64,000 nt of DNA from Yamagishiella unicocca (lineage: Eukaryota; Chlorophyta; Chlorophyceae; Chlamydomonadales; Volvocaceae), in assembly GCA_003116995.1 (NCBI GenBank), contig BDSL01000061.1, positions 310,001 to 374,000 on the forward strand, written 5' to 3'. Both the position numbers and the translations under genes were made by a program. Under the pieces are notes generated by a model that did not search any database, was not told where the DNA came from, and saw nothing but the letters and a program-made list of their open reading frames with translations. Position 1 is the stretch's first letter. Each line of letters begins with the position of its first letter. Positions 12,920-25,400 of this stretch are shown here, piece by piece.

Positions 12920-15900
12920 ATGTCGTCAGGAGTGCAGCGATTGGTGCTTAGGATAGCTAGGCGAGCAGCGCAAGATAGTGCAGTTACATGGTGCGTTCGT
13001 TTCATTAGGGGCTTGTCTCTGCCTTTGGCTTTATCACTAGAGTGCCGCCTCCCAACGTGCAGGGCTGCTGCCACTCGCCTCCCATGGCTTCCTGCTGCGA
13101 CACAAGCTCGTATGTTTGCGTCATGTAAGCATGGGCTGTTAAAGGGACGCGTTCGGTTAAGAACTCGTCTCGCCGAAGGTGCTGATGTCTGTTCACCTTG
13201 ATGATACCGCAGACCCAGCGCACGTCGTGCTCAACATGCCGTCGCTTTCACCCACGATGACTCAGGTAAGATAAATTGATGCTATGTCCATCTCGTTGTA
13301 TGGAATTGACTTTCGGAATGATTGCAACGGTCCGCACGCCAGGGTAACATCACGAAATGGCGCAAGCAGCCTGGCGAAGAGATCGCGCCAGGTCAAATCC
13401 TCGCAGAGGTAGAGACTGATAAGGCCACAATTGAGTGGGAAGCACAGGAGGAGGGCTTCATGGCCAAGCATTTGGTGCCCGAAGGCACGAAGGACATCGC
13501 CGTGGGCGCACCTGTGGCGGTCTTGGCTGAGGAAGCGGACGGCGTTGCCGCCTTGTCTTCGTTCACCCCTGGAGCGGGGCCCTCAGCGGAGGCCGCAGCA
13601 GCAGCGCCGCGGCCTGCCGCCGCCGCTGCGCCTGCCGCGACAGCTGCAGTCCAGCTCCCACCACACCAGGTGCGGACGGCGTGGTCCACGAAAGTTCCTG
13701 ATAGGTCCTCACCTTCGATCCCCGCGCCTTGCTTCGCCCCCCCGCACTCTCGCGCCAAACGTACTTCCCCTCCTTCCCGCCCCATGCCCAACTCACTCCG
13801 GCCCAAACCCCCTTCAGGTGCTCAACATGCCTGCCCTGTCGCCCACCATGAGCCGCGGCAACATCGTTGAATGGAAGAAGAAGGTGCGCAATAACGTGGA
13901 CGACGAAAGCTCTGCACGGCTTTATGAAGGGTTGTATGTGATTCTAGCCCCACCATGTCACCCTACCGCACACAACCCGTCACCCCTGCCCGGCGGTACA
14001 GGTGGGCGACCCTGTGGCCCCCGGTGACGTGTACTGTGAGGTGGAGACGGACAAGGCAACCATTTCATGGGACAGCCAGGAAGAAGGTGGGCCGGATGTG
14101 ATGGCCGACTATGGCGCCCGTTCGCTACGGCGTTCACATGCCGAGTCTGGAGCGGAGGGTTACCTGCGTTGGGTTGGCCTTGTCTTAGTAGCCGGCGTGC
14201 TTCCCATGCCAACCGTACGAAGCCCCCATCTGGGTCTGAATTTGCCACACGGCCGCTGAATCTTATTGCCACGGTTGTCCTGCCGGCAGGCTTCATTGCC
14301 AAGATCCTGCTGGGCGACGGCTCTCGCGATATAGACCTCGGAACTCCGGTGCTGGTCCTGGTGGATGACAAGGTGGGATTGGGGGTTCGGGCCTGGGGCA
14401 ACATAGGAAATTGCGCAGTGGCCGTTGTGCTGGGTGGCCGTTGTGCTGGGTGAAGGGGGACGGCCCAAACGGCTTTGCATGTTTGGAAAATAGAGAAGAC
14501 AGATCGGGGAAAAGGCGTACCTAGCTTCAGGCTAGTGCCATTTCGCCTGAAGCTAGGCAGGCGGGACGCAACAATCAAGCATATGGTGATGGAGCAAGTG
14601 GCAAGCATTCGCGGACTCGGCAGCTGTTGCGAGCCGGGGGCAGTAGCACCAGGTGTGGAGAGCGGCACCCCAGCGATGGCCATAGCGACCAAAGCCCCCG
14701 AATGGCAGTGTGGCAATCCACTTCACGACCGACAAACGCACGCGAGTATGCGAACCCTGGTCATTGGCACAGGCTTCCGCCCCATCTGGTAGGGGACTAC
14801 GATGTAGCCCGGCCAGCTGGAGGCAGTTGGACCCGCTGCTGTGACGTGCACGCTTTAATTTACTAGGCCGAGAGCCACCCCACGGGTTTTCCAGCCAGCA
14901 TGCAGATACAAATGATTGTACTACACATCCTTCCGTCGCGTTTACCTTCTCTCTCTGTGCCGAGCCATGGGCTTCCTCTCAGCCAGTTTTTCCTGCTAGC
15001 CTTTTTTTCGTTGAAGCCTCGACCCACGGTTTTCCTCTGAATTCGTCCCTCCCCCATGTTCCCCTATCCTGGGCAGGAGGCGGTTGCCGCCTTCGCCAGC
15101 TACACCGCGGTGCCGGGCGCTGCCGCGGCACCCGCGCCGGCTGCTGCCGCTGGACCGACCAGCGCAGCACCTCCCGCAGCTCCGCCTCCGGCCCCTGGTG
15201 CGTGCGGTAGTCCGCAGGCGTGCTTTCGAGCCGCACATTTCAGCTCCGCTGTTGTGCGTGCCAAGGGAGTAGACCTATAGACTTGCGACGTCGTTGAGCC
15301 CTCGGCAGAGAGCGATATCATGTAATGGAGCTGCGCTGCACACCGCGGGCACGTCGCGTTTGGAACTGTGCGGCCACGTAGATCCCAGCCCTGATGGGGG
15401 CTTCGGGCAGCAGGGGAACAAGGGCATGCTCACTGATGCGCTTGCCCTGCTAATAGGTCATGTCAGGTCAGGTCAGGTCGGATGGGCTGTCGTTTGGAGT
15501 CGGTCAAGTCGTAATCCCACACAGCAGCATGACAGCCGCATCCTGCCCCCCTCCCCCCCTTTCTGGTTCTTTTCTGTTACCCCCGCTCTTTCCATCCGTC
15601 CATCAGCAGCAGCAGGCGGCGCCTCGCGCCCGGCAGCAGCCGTTGCCCCACCCGCGACACCGGGAGCACGGCTGCGAGCCAGTCCCTACGCGCGCAAGCT
15701 GGCAGCTGAGCGCGGCGTGCAGCTACAGGTTGGTCCAGAGTGAATCGGGCGGGCGCGTACCCTGACCTAGGCAGGCGTCAGGCCGGTGGCGAGGTGCCGA
15801 AGTGCCTCCCCCAGGTAGCCAGGAGGGCGGTACCTGAGCCGCGAGCCGCTATCGCTCTGTGTCTTGCTGCGCACAGGCTCGCTACGAGGGCGAGTACGGA

Positions 15901-18196
15901 CATAACAGTACGGCTGTCGTCCCGCCCGGGTTATCGCACAGTCTTGGAAGCTTTGTGACGAAGTCGGTGTTGTTCCTGGGCCGCAGGCAATTTCCGGCAC
16001 GGGTCCTGATGGCCGCATCATCGCATCGGACGTCCAGTCGGCGCCGACTGGCGCAGCCGCCTCAGCTGTGGCCGCGGCGCCTTCCACCGCCGCTGCCGCG
16101 CCCGCCGCGCCAGCGGCCGGGTCGGTATTCACAGACGTGGCCCACAGCCAAATCCGGCGTGTGGTGGCGCGACGGCTCCTGGAGAGCAAGCAGACGGTGC
16201 CTCACTACTACCTCACCATCGACTGCAAGGTATGCGGACGCTGCGCGGAGGACTGTGGTAGCGGTGGTGGTGGCGGCGGTGGTGGTGGCGGCGGTGGTTG
16301 TGGTGGTGGTGGTGGTGGTGGTGGTGGTGGTGGTGGTGGTGGTGGCTATCATTGACTTTTTAAACTGCTGGGGCACTGGGGGTATAGCTTAGGTGTAACA
16401 CAACGGGATCTGCACATTGGGAGGTGGAGCACGAGGCGCAATCCGGTAAGGTGACAGGCGGGGCTTGAATGGGGAGGCCATGGCCGCACCGTTTGTGACG
16501 CTGGGAAGGCGCAGCCTGCTGTGACCGACGGCCGGCGCACACGAAGCCACCTCCCTCACGTATGGAAGTATGGAAGTGTAAGTAAGCCTTAACGCCTAGA
16601 ACCATGGGTTCAAGAGGAGGGAGGTCTCTATATGGTATGGTAACCCCCTGCCTGATTCGGCTGATGCCTGGCTGCAGATGGAGGAGATGCTGCAGCTGAG
16701 GGAGCGGATGAACGCGCTGGGCGCTTCGGGGATCAAGGGCGCGAGCACCAAAGTGAGCGTGAACGACTTCGTGATCAAGGCGGCGGCCAAGGCGCTCAAG
16801 GCAGTACCCGGTATGGCGCGGTGCGGCGGGCTGTGATGTCGCGAGCTTGCGAAGGCCGGCACGTGGCTTGGCTAGTGCTGGGGCGATTGAAGCGGTGCCC
16901 GTGCGTGGGATGGCTACGATTGGCGCCTGCCCATGCAGTATGTCGAACGCGTCGGTGCCCTTGACTGCAGTCCCAGACTTCCACTTTTGCGGCCGTTCAT
17001 TCGCTACCCCTTGCTACGTTGACGGCGATGCTTCCACCCGCAGGCGTCAACGCCAGCTGGTACCCTGACTTCATCCGGCAATACAGCAACGTGGACATTA
17101 GTGTGGCTGTTCAGACGCCGGGGGGCCTGCAGGTAAGACTGCTCCTCAGAACCGGCACGGCAAGCAAGGTGTTCGCGCGTCGCCGGAGGAGGAAAATAGG
17201 CAGCACCTGGGGCGGTAGCTGGCTGCATGTTGTGTGATGAATGGTTGATCCCGACGTGGTTGTTGTACTTCGTACTTTGCTGCCCGAGTGATTCGCGCTA
17301 CCTTTGCGCTGCTCTTGTCGGTCAACACACGACTCAGCCATGTTTGACCGCCTGTCCCCTCATTGTGGTTGCTGTTGGAAGGTCCCCATCGTTCGTGACG
17401 CCGACCTCAAGAGCCTGGGGGCCATTAGCGCCGACATCAGGGCGCTCGCGGCGAAGGTGGGCGGTGGGAGGGACGGAGGGAGGGAGGAAGGGGTCCACTG
17501 ATTGAGACAGAAGGTGCGAAGCAGTCGCTGTCGGTGCTTTCCAGACTCCATGACGGGTTTTTTTGGATAGCAAATGTAGTTTGCTACCCTATCTTTTTTC
17601 CGTCGTGACGTCGTGACCTGAATCCTGCTTTACTGCCAAGCAGCGAAACGCAACGGAAACCCTAGTTCCTGAACCGTTCTCCTGGACCGCGGTTCCACGT
17701 GGCAGGCCAAGGAGGGCAAGCTGCTCCCCGAGGACTACATGGGCGGAACCTTCACGGTATCCAACCTGGGCATGTTCGGCATCAAGCAGTTCGCGGCCAT
17801 CGTCAACCCGCCCCAGGTGCGGCATGGATATGATGGGTGCCGCGGTGTATGTGTAGTATGCTTCTGCAATCGACAATGTTCAGGCTAGGTTGCGTGCGCG
17901 CGCATGACGGCAGCATATGGATCAACTGCGCTCCTAATTACGTGAACTTCCTCCTAACTTCTGCCTTACGCCCTCACCCCCTCCCGTGTTCCCTCATCCC
18001 CGGCCCCCAGTCCGCTATCTTGGCTGTGGGCGCAACCATTCCCGTTGTGGCCCGTGTGGGCGGCGTGTTCCGCGAGGTGCCGACGATGGCGGCTACGCTC
18101 AGCTGCGACCACCGCGTCATTGACGGGGCAATGGGCGCTGAGTGGCTAGCCTCCTTCAAGGCGCACCTCGAGAACCCGCTTCTGTCCATTGTGTGA
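12920..18196 (+). CDS. DLAT: Dihydrolipoamide acetyltransferase, E2 of (mitochondrial) pyruvate dehydrogenase, complete
   Basis: Core enzyme of the pyruvate dehydrogenase complex; it moves the acetyl group from lipoamide to CoA. Exons: 12920-13124, 13213-13265, 13343-13669, 13818-13883, 14002-14086, 14290-14372, 15077-15197, 15607-15728, 15987-16229, 16678-16810, 17044-17132, 17382-17456, 17706-17816, 18011-18196 (1899 nt, 632 aa). Residues 1-70 are Arg-rich and acid-free over most of their length, ending ARMFAS, a typical mitochondrial presequence cleavage context. Two lipoyl domains follow (lipoyl Lys113 and Lys235, both in ETDKAT), joined by Ala/Pro linkers. The E1/E3-binding domain is at about 334-370 ([10 protein letters not shown] then GTGPDGRI). 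The catalytic domain ends with SCDHRVIDG (His605, Asp609 active-site pair). Two lipoyl domains and the presequence favour the mitochondrial over the plastid enzyme, which usually has one lipoyl domain. The exon 8 acceptor is ambiguous among tandem CAGs. Confidence 0.95.
16262..16346. repeat. GGT trinucleotide microsatellite
   Basis: A long, slightly interrupted GGT/GGC run begins about 30 bases after the donor of E2 exon 9, inside the intron. Its length makes it likely to vary between strains. Confidence 0.9.
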
Positions 18197-19478
18197 TACG
18201 GAACTGAGGTTTCGGGGGCTCGAAACGGAGAGTTATAGGGCTCGAGTTGTAAGGTGCTGTATGGAGATGATGGTGCTTAGCAGGGCCGCTGCGTACATGG
18301 TCTCCGGACGTATACAGCCTTCGCGGTTGCAGAGTCGGGCCTGTGCCTCAGGCTCCCGGACGCGACGACGGAACGTCGTCGTCAGATATCTTGCTTATTT
18401 CCGGTTGGCTCGTCTGAGCCGCTCCTCTCCGTGTGTGTGGTCCTGTCAGTACCATGGGGAGTGTCGCTAGGCTAGAGCAGCATGAGCGGTGCCGCAGGGG
18501 GGGGGGCCCTCGCAGGGTGTGGACATCGGTCGTAAGGATTTATTTCCGCACCACACGATTACGATAAGCAAACAGTGGCTAAAGATGTAAGGCGATCTTC
18601 CACCCTCGCGTTGGGAAATTGGGAAGCAAGGTTTGTTTATTCCCCTTACGACCAATTAAAGAATCCCTTCGGGATACAAACTTTGCAGACCGCACCAGTG
18701 TCGTTGGCATGTGCTGGCCTGAGCACGGCTGACAGTTTGCATCGCCAACGGCTCCCATACCAGAAACCGCTTTTTGCTTCGCCCAGGCATCCATAATGCC
18801 TCATGATATCCAGGTTGAATGATGCCTTCTCGCCGAAATCGTTGGTCAACCAAGCGATGCCGTTGCGCGGCCCTGTTGCGTCCAATCTGGTGCTGCGGTA
18901 TAAGCATGTCAGGCCTTGTCCAACAGGTCCAACCTACCCTGCCCTGTCCCCACTGTGATAGTAATTAAAAGACGAAATACCAGTAGAAATTGAACGCTCC
19001 TGACCCTTCCGCAACATAACCATGAGCTGAAGCGCACAGACTAGGGGCGGGTTTGCAGACCGCTGGCATGCATGAGAAGGCCCATACCGGTGCTGTAAGC
19101 GACTCGCGCCGGGTGTCGGGTATCGGGTCGCGCTAATTGTTTTTGGGCAAGGCGCGAAAACGCTAGACAGTCCTTAAGAAGTAGGCACTGACGTCTCCAG
19201 TACACTAGACGAAAGGTTCGCCAGTGTACGAAACTATGCGCTTGCCAGGATTCGGAGCCAGAATCGAAGGCCCTGCGGACATTCCAGTGGAAGCATCTAC
19301 GCCGTGACAAGTTTTCTGTGTAACTGCTGATATTATTTTCTATCTATACTGGCCGAAGGCAATCTTTTAAGGGGCTTTTATTGTCGGGCTACGAAGACGT
19401 ATCGCCAATTTTGAACCTCCTTGCGTGCAGTGGTTTTGGCATAATGGAATAGGGGACGTTTTTATGGCGAGGTGAAGG
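18197..19478. other. Intergenic between PDH-E2 and CFAP44
   Basis: The first part is the E2 3' UTR. The remainder is lower in GC and holds the CFAP44 upstream region. A 79-codon minus-strand frame at 18885-18646 is open but matches no family I recognise. No RNA gene was seen. Confidence 0.5.
18248..18252 (+). terminator. TGTAA polyadenylation signal of PDH-E2
   Basis: TGTAA, 52 bases after the stop codon. It is the pentamer used by volvocine algae as poly(A) signal. The position is plausible but the resulting 3' UTR would be short. Confidence 0.45.
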
Positions 19479-22400
19479 ATGGCGGACCTTGCTGAGCCTA
19501 TGGACCCTGCTGAGGATAGTCAAGAGGTAAATGAAGGACAGCCGGCCGACGGAGAAGGACAATATGCGGCCTCTGACGGTGTCGCAATAGATCCTTCGAT
19601 CGACGTTGGCGCTGGCCTGGAGGAAAGCGGCCAGGTGGAGTCGGCATCAGCCAACGATGCCGACGGAGGAACTGGCAGCGCTCCTGAAGGCGAGGCTGAG
19701 GGTGGGGTAGAAACTGACCCCGTTGCTGACGCTGCAACGGAAGGAGACACGGCAGCTGTGGATGCCGCAGCGGCAACAGGACAGGAGGACACTGAGCAAG
19801 ACGCTCAGGGGGGTATGGATGCGGAGGACGAGCAGCCCCCTCAGCCCCAGCCTGATGGCGGCGAACCCGATGCGAGCTCGGATGCACTTCAGGAATCTTC
19901 GGCCGCTCAATTTGATGCTACGGCCGAGCCCGAATCTGGCGTCCTGGGCCCCGAGGAAGGTTCTGGAAGCAATGATGCGGCAGAGGAGCAAGCGGGTCCA
20001 GCTGCAGAGGAGCTAGCACGAGATGGAGCGCCTGCAGACGGGAGCGGGTCTGAGCCGGCGACTGAAGCGACGGCAGACCCGGCGCCCACGCCAGTCGACA
20101 TCGACGGGCCCGACGGCAGTGCAACCGCAACCGACCCTGCAGACGGGCCCGTTGCGGATGCCGATGCCGAAGCGGCACCACAGGACGCGGTTGGCGCCAG
20201 CGCTGATGCCCAAGATGCTGCTGGCGAGGACGCTGAGGGTCCTAGCCAGGACGCCGACACGCGGTCCGCAGCTCCCGCCGATGAGGGCCCAGCGCCCGTG
20301 GGCGACGCGCTCGACACGACAGAACCCACGGTTGCAGCCGGCCCCGACGCAGGGCCACCCGACGCCCAACCCGTCGAGGCAGATGCCGCCGCGGGCGCTC
20401 CTGATGAGCTTGACCAGAACCGCGCCCCTCTGCTGGCAGTCCTGGGTCTCGACACACACCGCCACAACAACGCGCTACTGATTGATGACGACACGCTTGT
20501 GACGTGCATCGGCGCGCACGTGGTCTTCGTGTCGCTCAGCAGCGACCGCCGCCGCTACCTCCGCGGCCTGGACGGCGGTGGCGTGGGGGCGGTGGCTGTG
20601 CACCCCTCGCGCACCATGCTGGCGGTGGGCGAGAAGGCTCGCGGCGGCGCGGGGCCCTGCGTGTACATTTATACCTACCCCGAACTCAAGTGCTTCAAGG
20701 TGGGGGGCTTCGAGGTACCAATACTCCACGGCGGAGAGCGCACGAATGTGTGTGCAGCTCATCCTTGTCGAGGCTGTGGGTTGGGGCCCCAGAAACGACG
20801 TCGCCGGCCCCCCCGCCACTGCCTTTCCCGCTTGTTGGTTTCGGTGCGAGCCTACCTCACACCCTGCTCGGCCCCCCCTCCCGCAGGTATTGCGGGCCGG
20901 CACGGAGCGCGCTTACAGCGCTCTGGCCTTCGACGTGAAGGGCGAAACCTTGGCGTCGGTGGGCTCCTTTCCCGACTTCCTGCTGACTCTGTGGGACTGG
21001 CGCGAGGAGTCCATCGTGCTGCGCGCCAAGGCGTTCAGCCAGGATGTGTACACCGTGGCTTTCTCGCCGTACTTTGAGGGCCAGCTCACCACATCTGGTG
21101 CGTCGTGCGTGAAAGAGGCCGTGTGTCACGGAGCAGGCTAAGCAGGGCCAGGGCGTTCGAGAGCTAGGGCAGGACTAGGATAGAACCGGGCGGTGATGAT
21201 GTAGCAAGCATTGCCGGCCCCGCCAAAAAACAGTCTCCGCTGGGTCCGCTGTGCGCGCATGAGCGTTCACTTGGGCAGGGAGGGGAAAGAAGGGGCCCTG
21301 GCGGCGCACGATGGGCGCGTGGAGCGCACAGGGCAACGGCTCCTCCGCCAACTCACACCCGCAGAGTCGTGACGTCCTGCCGGCCGCCAGCCATCCTATC
21401 AACGACCCGTGCATCGCACTGCCCTTGACCCCCAGGTCAGGGCCACATCCGCTTCTGGCGCATGGCCTCCACCTTCACCGGTCTCAAGCTGCAAGGCGCC
21501 ATCGGCAAATTCGGCAACGTGGAGCTCAGCGACGTCGCGGGCTTTGTGGAGCTGCCTGACGGCAAGGTCCTGTCCACCACCGAGAGTGGGGAGCTGCTGC
21601 TCTGGGACGGCGGTCTCATCAAGGTGCGGGAGATGGCGGGGCGTGGGCCTGGGCTTCCACGATCGTCGTGGATACCGCCGATTACGGTATTGCCGAGCAT
21701 GGTCGACAGCGTTCTTGTGGACTGACATGTTGCGTGCGTATGGCCTCTCGCAGGTGGTGCTGCTGCGGCCCGGCGGCCGGCCCTGCCACGACGGCGCGGT
21801 GCAGGTGCTGCTGCACGACCGAGCCTCCGGTGTCATTCTCTCGGCGGGCGCGGACGGCTACGTGCGCGTGTGGGACTACAACCAGGTGGGCACCAGGGGC
21901 AGGGGTGCAGAGAGATGTAGAAGCAGGGGCGGTTGCAGCGTATTTGCGTGGGTTGACCATGTGGCCACCATGCCATGGTGGTCACACGGTCATCCACATG
22001 ATCAAAGGGATATCGTCCCAACCTATTTCGAGGCGAGCAAGTGTAACGCCGACGTGCAGCGACCGGGGCGTACTAGCTTCCGTTGTAGTGGTAAGGAAGC
22101 CCAATATGACCGAAGCTCCCTTCCTGCCTCCACGCCATCGTGATCACTCCCAGGTGAACGACGCGGAGCCGCGGGAAGACGGCCACAGCCTGGAGATCCG
22201 GCCGCTGGACGAGCTACTGATCGCGCAGGGAGCCCACGTGATGTCGCTGCTGTGGGAGGGCCGCCGCTGGGTGGCAGTCGACCGCGCCGGTGCCATCTAC
22301 GTGGTCACCTTGCCGGCCTCGGGGTCCATAAGTAAGGCATCTAAGGGGAAAGCGTGGGGGCCCTGTGTCACCACATCACATTGTGGGGGCCAGGGGTCAC

Positions 22401-25400
22401 CACATCACATTGTGGGGGCACGGCAGGGCGTTTCGGCGCGGCCTGATAATGGGCTCCTCGCGCCGCGCAGCTCCCGTCGAAGCCTCCCCTACTGCTCTGA
22501 TGACGCGCACCCTCCCTCCCGTACTGCTCTGACGACGTGTACCCTCCCTCCCGTATCCTCGAGCAGGCAAAGGAGCCATCGTGTCGCGAGTGGCCTCGCA
22601 CCCGGCTGGTTCCGTGGCGGGCCTGGCGCTGTCACCGCTGTCGCATGTGTGCCTGAGCGCCAGCAGAGACGGCCAGCTCCGAGTGCTGGACTACAGGTGG
22701 GGGCGTGAGTGGAGGGGCCTGCGTCGTTGCACCCGTTGCGCTCTGTTGTCCCAGGTCGCCCGTCGCTACACTCCTACAAAGCCGGAGCGACTGATGCCGG
22801 CTGATAACTCGTCGCTGTCGCTGCTGCGCTATTCCCGCAGGACCGGTGCCATCATGGCGGAAGCCGTGTGCTCGCAGGCTATCACCGCCTTCGCGGCCGT
22901 GCCCGTCTCCTCGGATGCGGCCAGCATGGCCGCAGTCACTGGCTACCGCGACGGGGTGGTCCGCGTGTACATGCGCTGCGCCGGTGCTGCGCCAGCTGAC
23001 GGAGGCGATGCGGGTGATGCCGAAAGCACGGTGCCGCCCACGCCCCGCCAGGCCCTGATGCTGACCGGGGTGGCCAAGCCGCACAAGAGAGCGGTGACGG
23101 CACTCGCGGTGTCGGGCGACGCGTCGCGACTGGCCACGTGCGGCGAGGACGGCACCGTCTTCTTCTTTGACCTCGCTTCGATGGCGGCGGCAACGCCAAT
23201 GGCGGCGGGATCGGCATTGCCGTGCGGCGTGTTGGCGCCGCATGCGTACATCCGGCTGGCGCAGGGCAGCGGCGCGGTAACGTGCGCCGCCTGGAATGCG
23301 GGCGGCAACGTGCTGCTGCTGGGTACCAGCCGCGGTACCATCTTGCAGGTGAGCACCACCACCTGGAAAACGTTGAGCGCAGGACTCGTGTGGTGTGCTG
23401 GGTTGACTGAGGCCGGCTGGTGGAGTAGCCACCGGTCCCCACGGTCGAGGGGTGCGTCATTGTAATAGGGGAAAACATTATTATTTGCATCAGGCCACAA
23501 ACCCATAGTTATGGGTTGGGTTAGTTGCGTGGGGTTACGCGACAGGTCTTCACGCCAACGCACTGGCGCAGTCATCGAGATGGGCTGGCGGGAACAAGCA
23601 GGGTGCTTGCCGGGCATACGGTATGCCCAGCATGTTGTGTCGTACTCAGCTACCCACTTTCGTTTTACCTCCTCCGAAACCGCCTGGCTGTTGGCAGGTA
23701 CCGGTGCCGCCCAAGGACCTGGACACGCACCACACGTTTGAGTGGACGGGTGCCGCGGTGCGCACCTATACCTTATGCGTGCCCAAGCCCAAGCGGCCCA
23801 AGAAGAGCAAAAAGGCGGAGGGTCCACAGGAGGGCGGCGACGCGGAGGCTGAGGGCGGAGCGGACGGCGCCGCGACGGCGAAGGCGGATTCTGAAGCGGT
23901 TGACGAGGAGACCCGGGTGAGCCGAGCTTTGCTAGCTCGCGATGTCGCGCAAGCGGACCTAAGGCGTCACGCACCCCTTAGCTGCCCGATGCCATGTGTG
24001 CAGTGCGGGCAGTAGTTCTCTGCGCACGTGCCCTCGGCGCGTACCTTGCGCCATCCGTTTCACTCTTCACAGGCCCGCTTGGTCGTTTCGCGAGCTCTGC
24101 CCGGTTCACGAGCTCTGCTGCAACGCGTCCATGGACTGGATTCCTGCGCTGTTGCATGCGGTTTTCGTCGGATGCTTCGACGAACATGGTCTAGGTGCTT
24201 GCCAGACGACGGCCAGGGGAACCATTTGTTCCTGTCTGACACCGCGTCGCGCCACAGGGAACCGGCGACGGCGAGAAGGCGGCGGAAGGTGGTGAGGACG
24301 AGGGGGAGGACAGCGAGGAGGCAGATGAGGCGGGGGACGGCGGTCACGACGGCCCCGGCGCCTCCAGTGGGGAGCTGCTGACGATAGCCCTCGCGCCCGA
24401 TGACCCGAGCACCCTGCTGGTCACGGCGGGTGGGGCGTCCTACGCGGCGCGCAAGGTGCGGGTCTGGGACGCCGAGCACCTGGGAGGAGTGGGACTCCGA
24501 CACCAGCGGACGCCAACCGGTCAACAACGTGCGGGAGGATGCCACGAATATGGGGACGGTTGCAAGGAAAACGCATGTACGATAGGAAAACCCGTTTAGA
24601 GGGAGGGTGAGGGCACCCAATGGCCGAGTGGAGTAGCTGGCGTGGGTGTTGCCGGTGGCTCGGGATATGCAGCGGAGGGCCGAATCCCTGCGGTGTCCAG
24701 CAGCAGCTCCTTCACCCTACGGTGTCCTTGCACGCCCTGACTGCCCAACCCTCCTTCCTATCTCTCGCACAGGTGTGGCGCGTGTCCCTGAGCGAGCCCC
24801 TGGCGGCCCCTCTGCTGGAGGGCTTCCCCTCCTCACCCATCACGTCCTTCGACTACTCAGCGGACGGCGCACTGGCGCTGCTGGGAAGCGGGGACGGACT
24901 GGTTCGCGTGCAGCCTCTGGACGGTGAGAAGCAGGAAACGGAGGGACCGACGTCGGCATGTGCCGGAACGTGTTGTGTCACTTATGGTGCATGCGTGCGC
25001 GTGCCGTGAGACCGGTGTCACCGCAACTCACGCCATTACGGCGGTAGTGGACCACCTTGGCGCTTGCCAACCGCTTTCCGTGCAGGTCCCTACGGTGCCC
25101 CGAGCGGCCCCTGCTGGGAAAGCCCCCTCCATGACATGACGAACGGTCGCCTGACAGCGGTGGCCGTATCGTACGACGGCGCCTTCCTGCTCACCGCCGC
25201 CCGCGACGGTGCCATACACCTGCTGGTGGGTACCGTCACCTTCCGAAGGGGTGGTTCCAGCATTGGGCGTTGACGCGTGTTTGCTGCAAGCGCATGCACT
25301 ACGAGCTGGTCCACATCCTGGTGGACACGTGTGCCACTTCCTTAGTCGCCCGGCCGTGTGGTCCGTCCTTCCCCTCGCAGGCAATGCAGCTGTCAGGCGT

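Noticed and set aside
18646..18885. 79-codon minus-strand frame between PDH-E2 and CFAP44
   Set aside because: No homology recognised and no start context or splice evidence; length is within chance expectation.
19907..20509. Minus-strand Ser/Ala-rich open frame opposite CFAP44 exon 1
   Set aside because: Shadow of the GC-rich, low-complexity CFAP44 head; no conserved sequence.
24456..24520. Extension of CFAP44 exon 9 through [10 protein letters not shown]
   Set aside because: It looks like a WD-repeat end, but the frame then runs into unlikely sequence, and the donor at 24456 joins in phase to [10 protein letters not shown]. The matter is left open only for RNA evidence.
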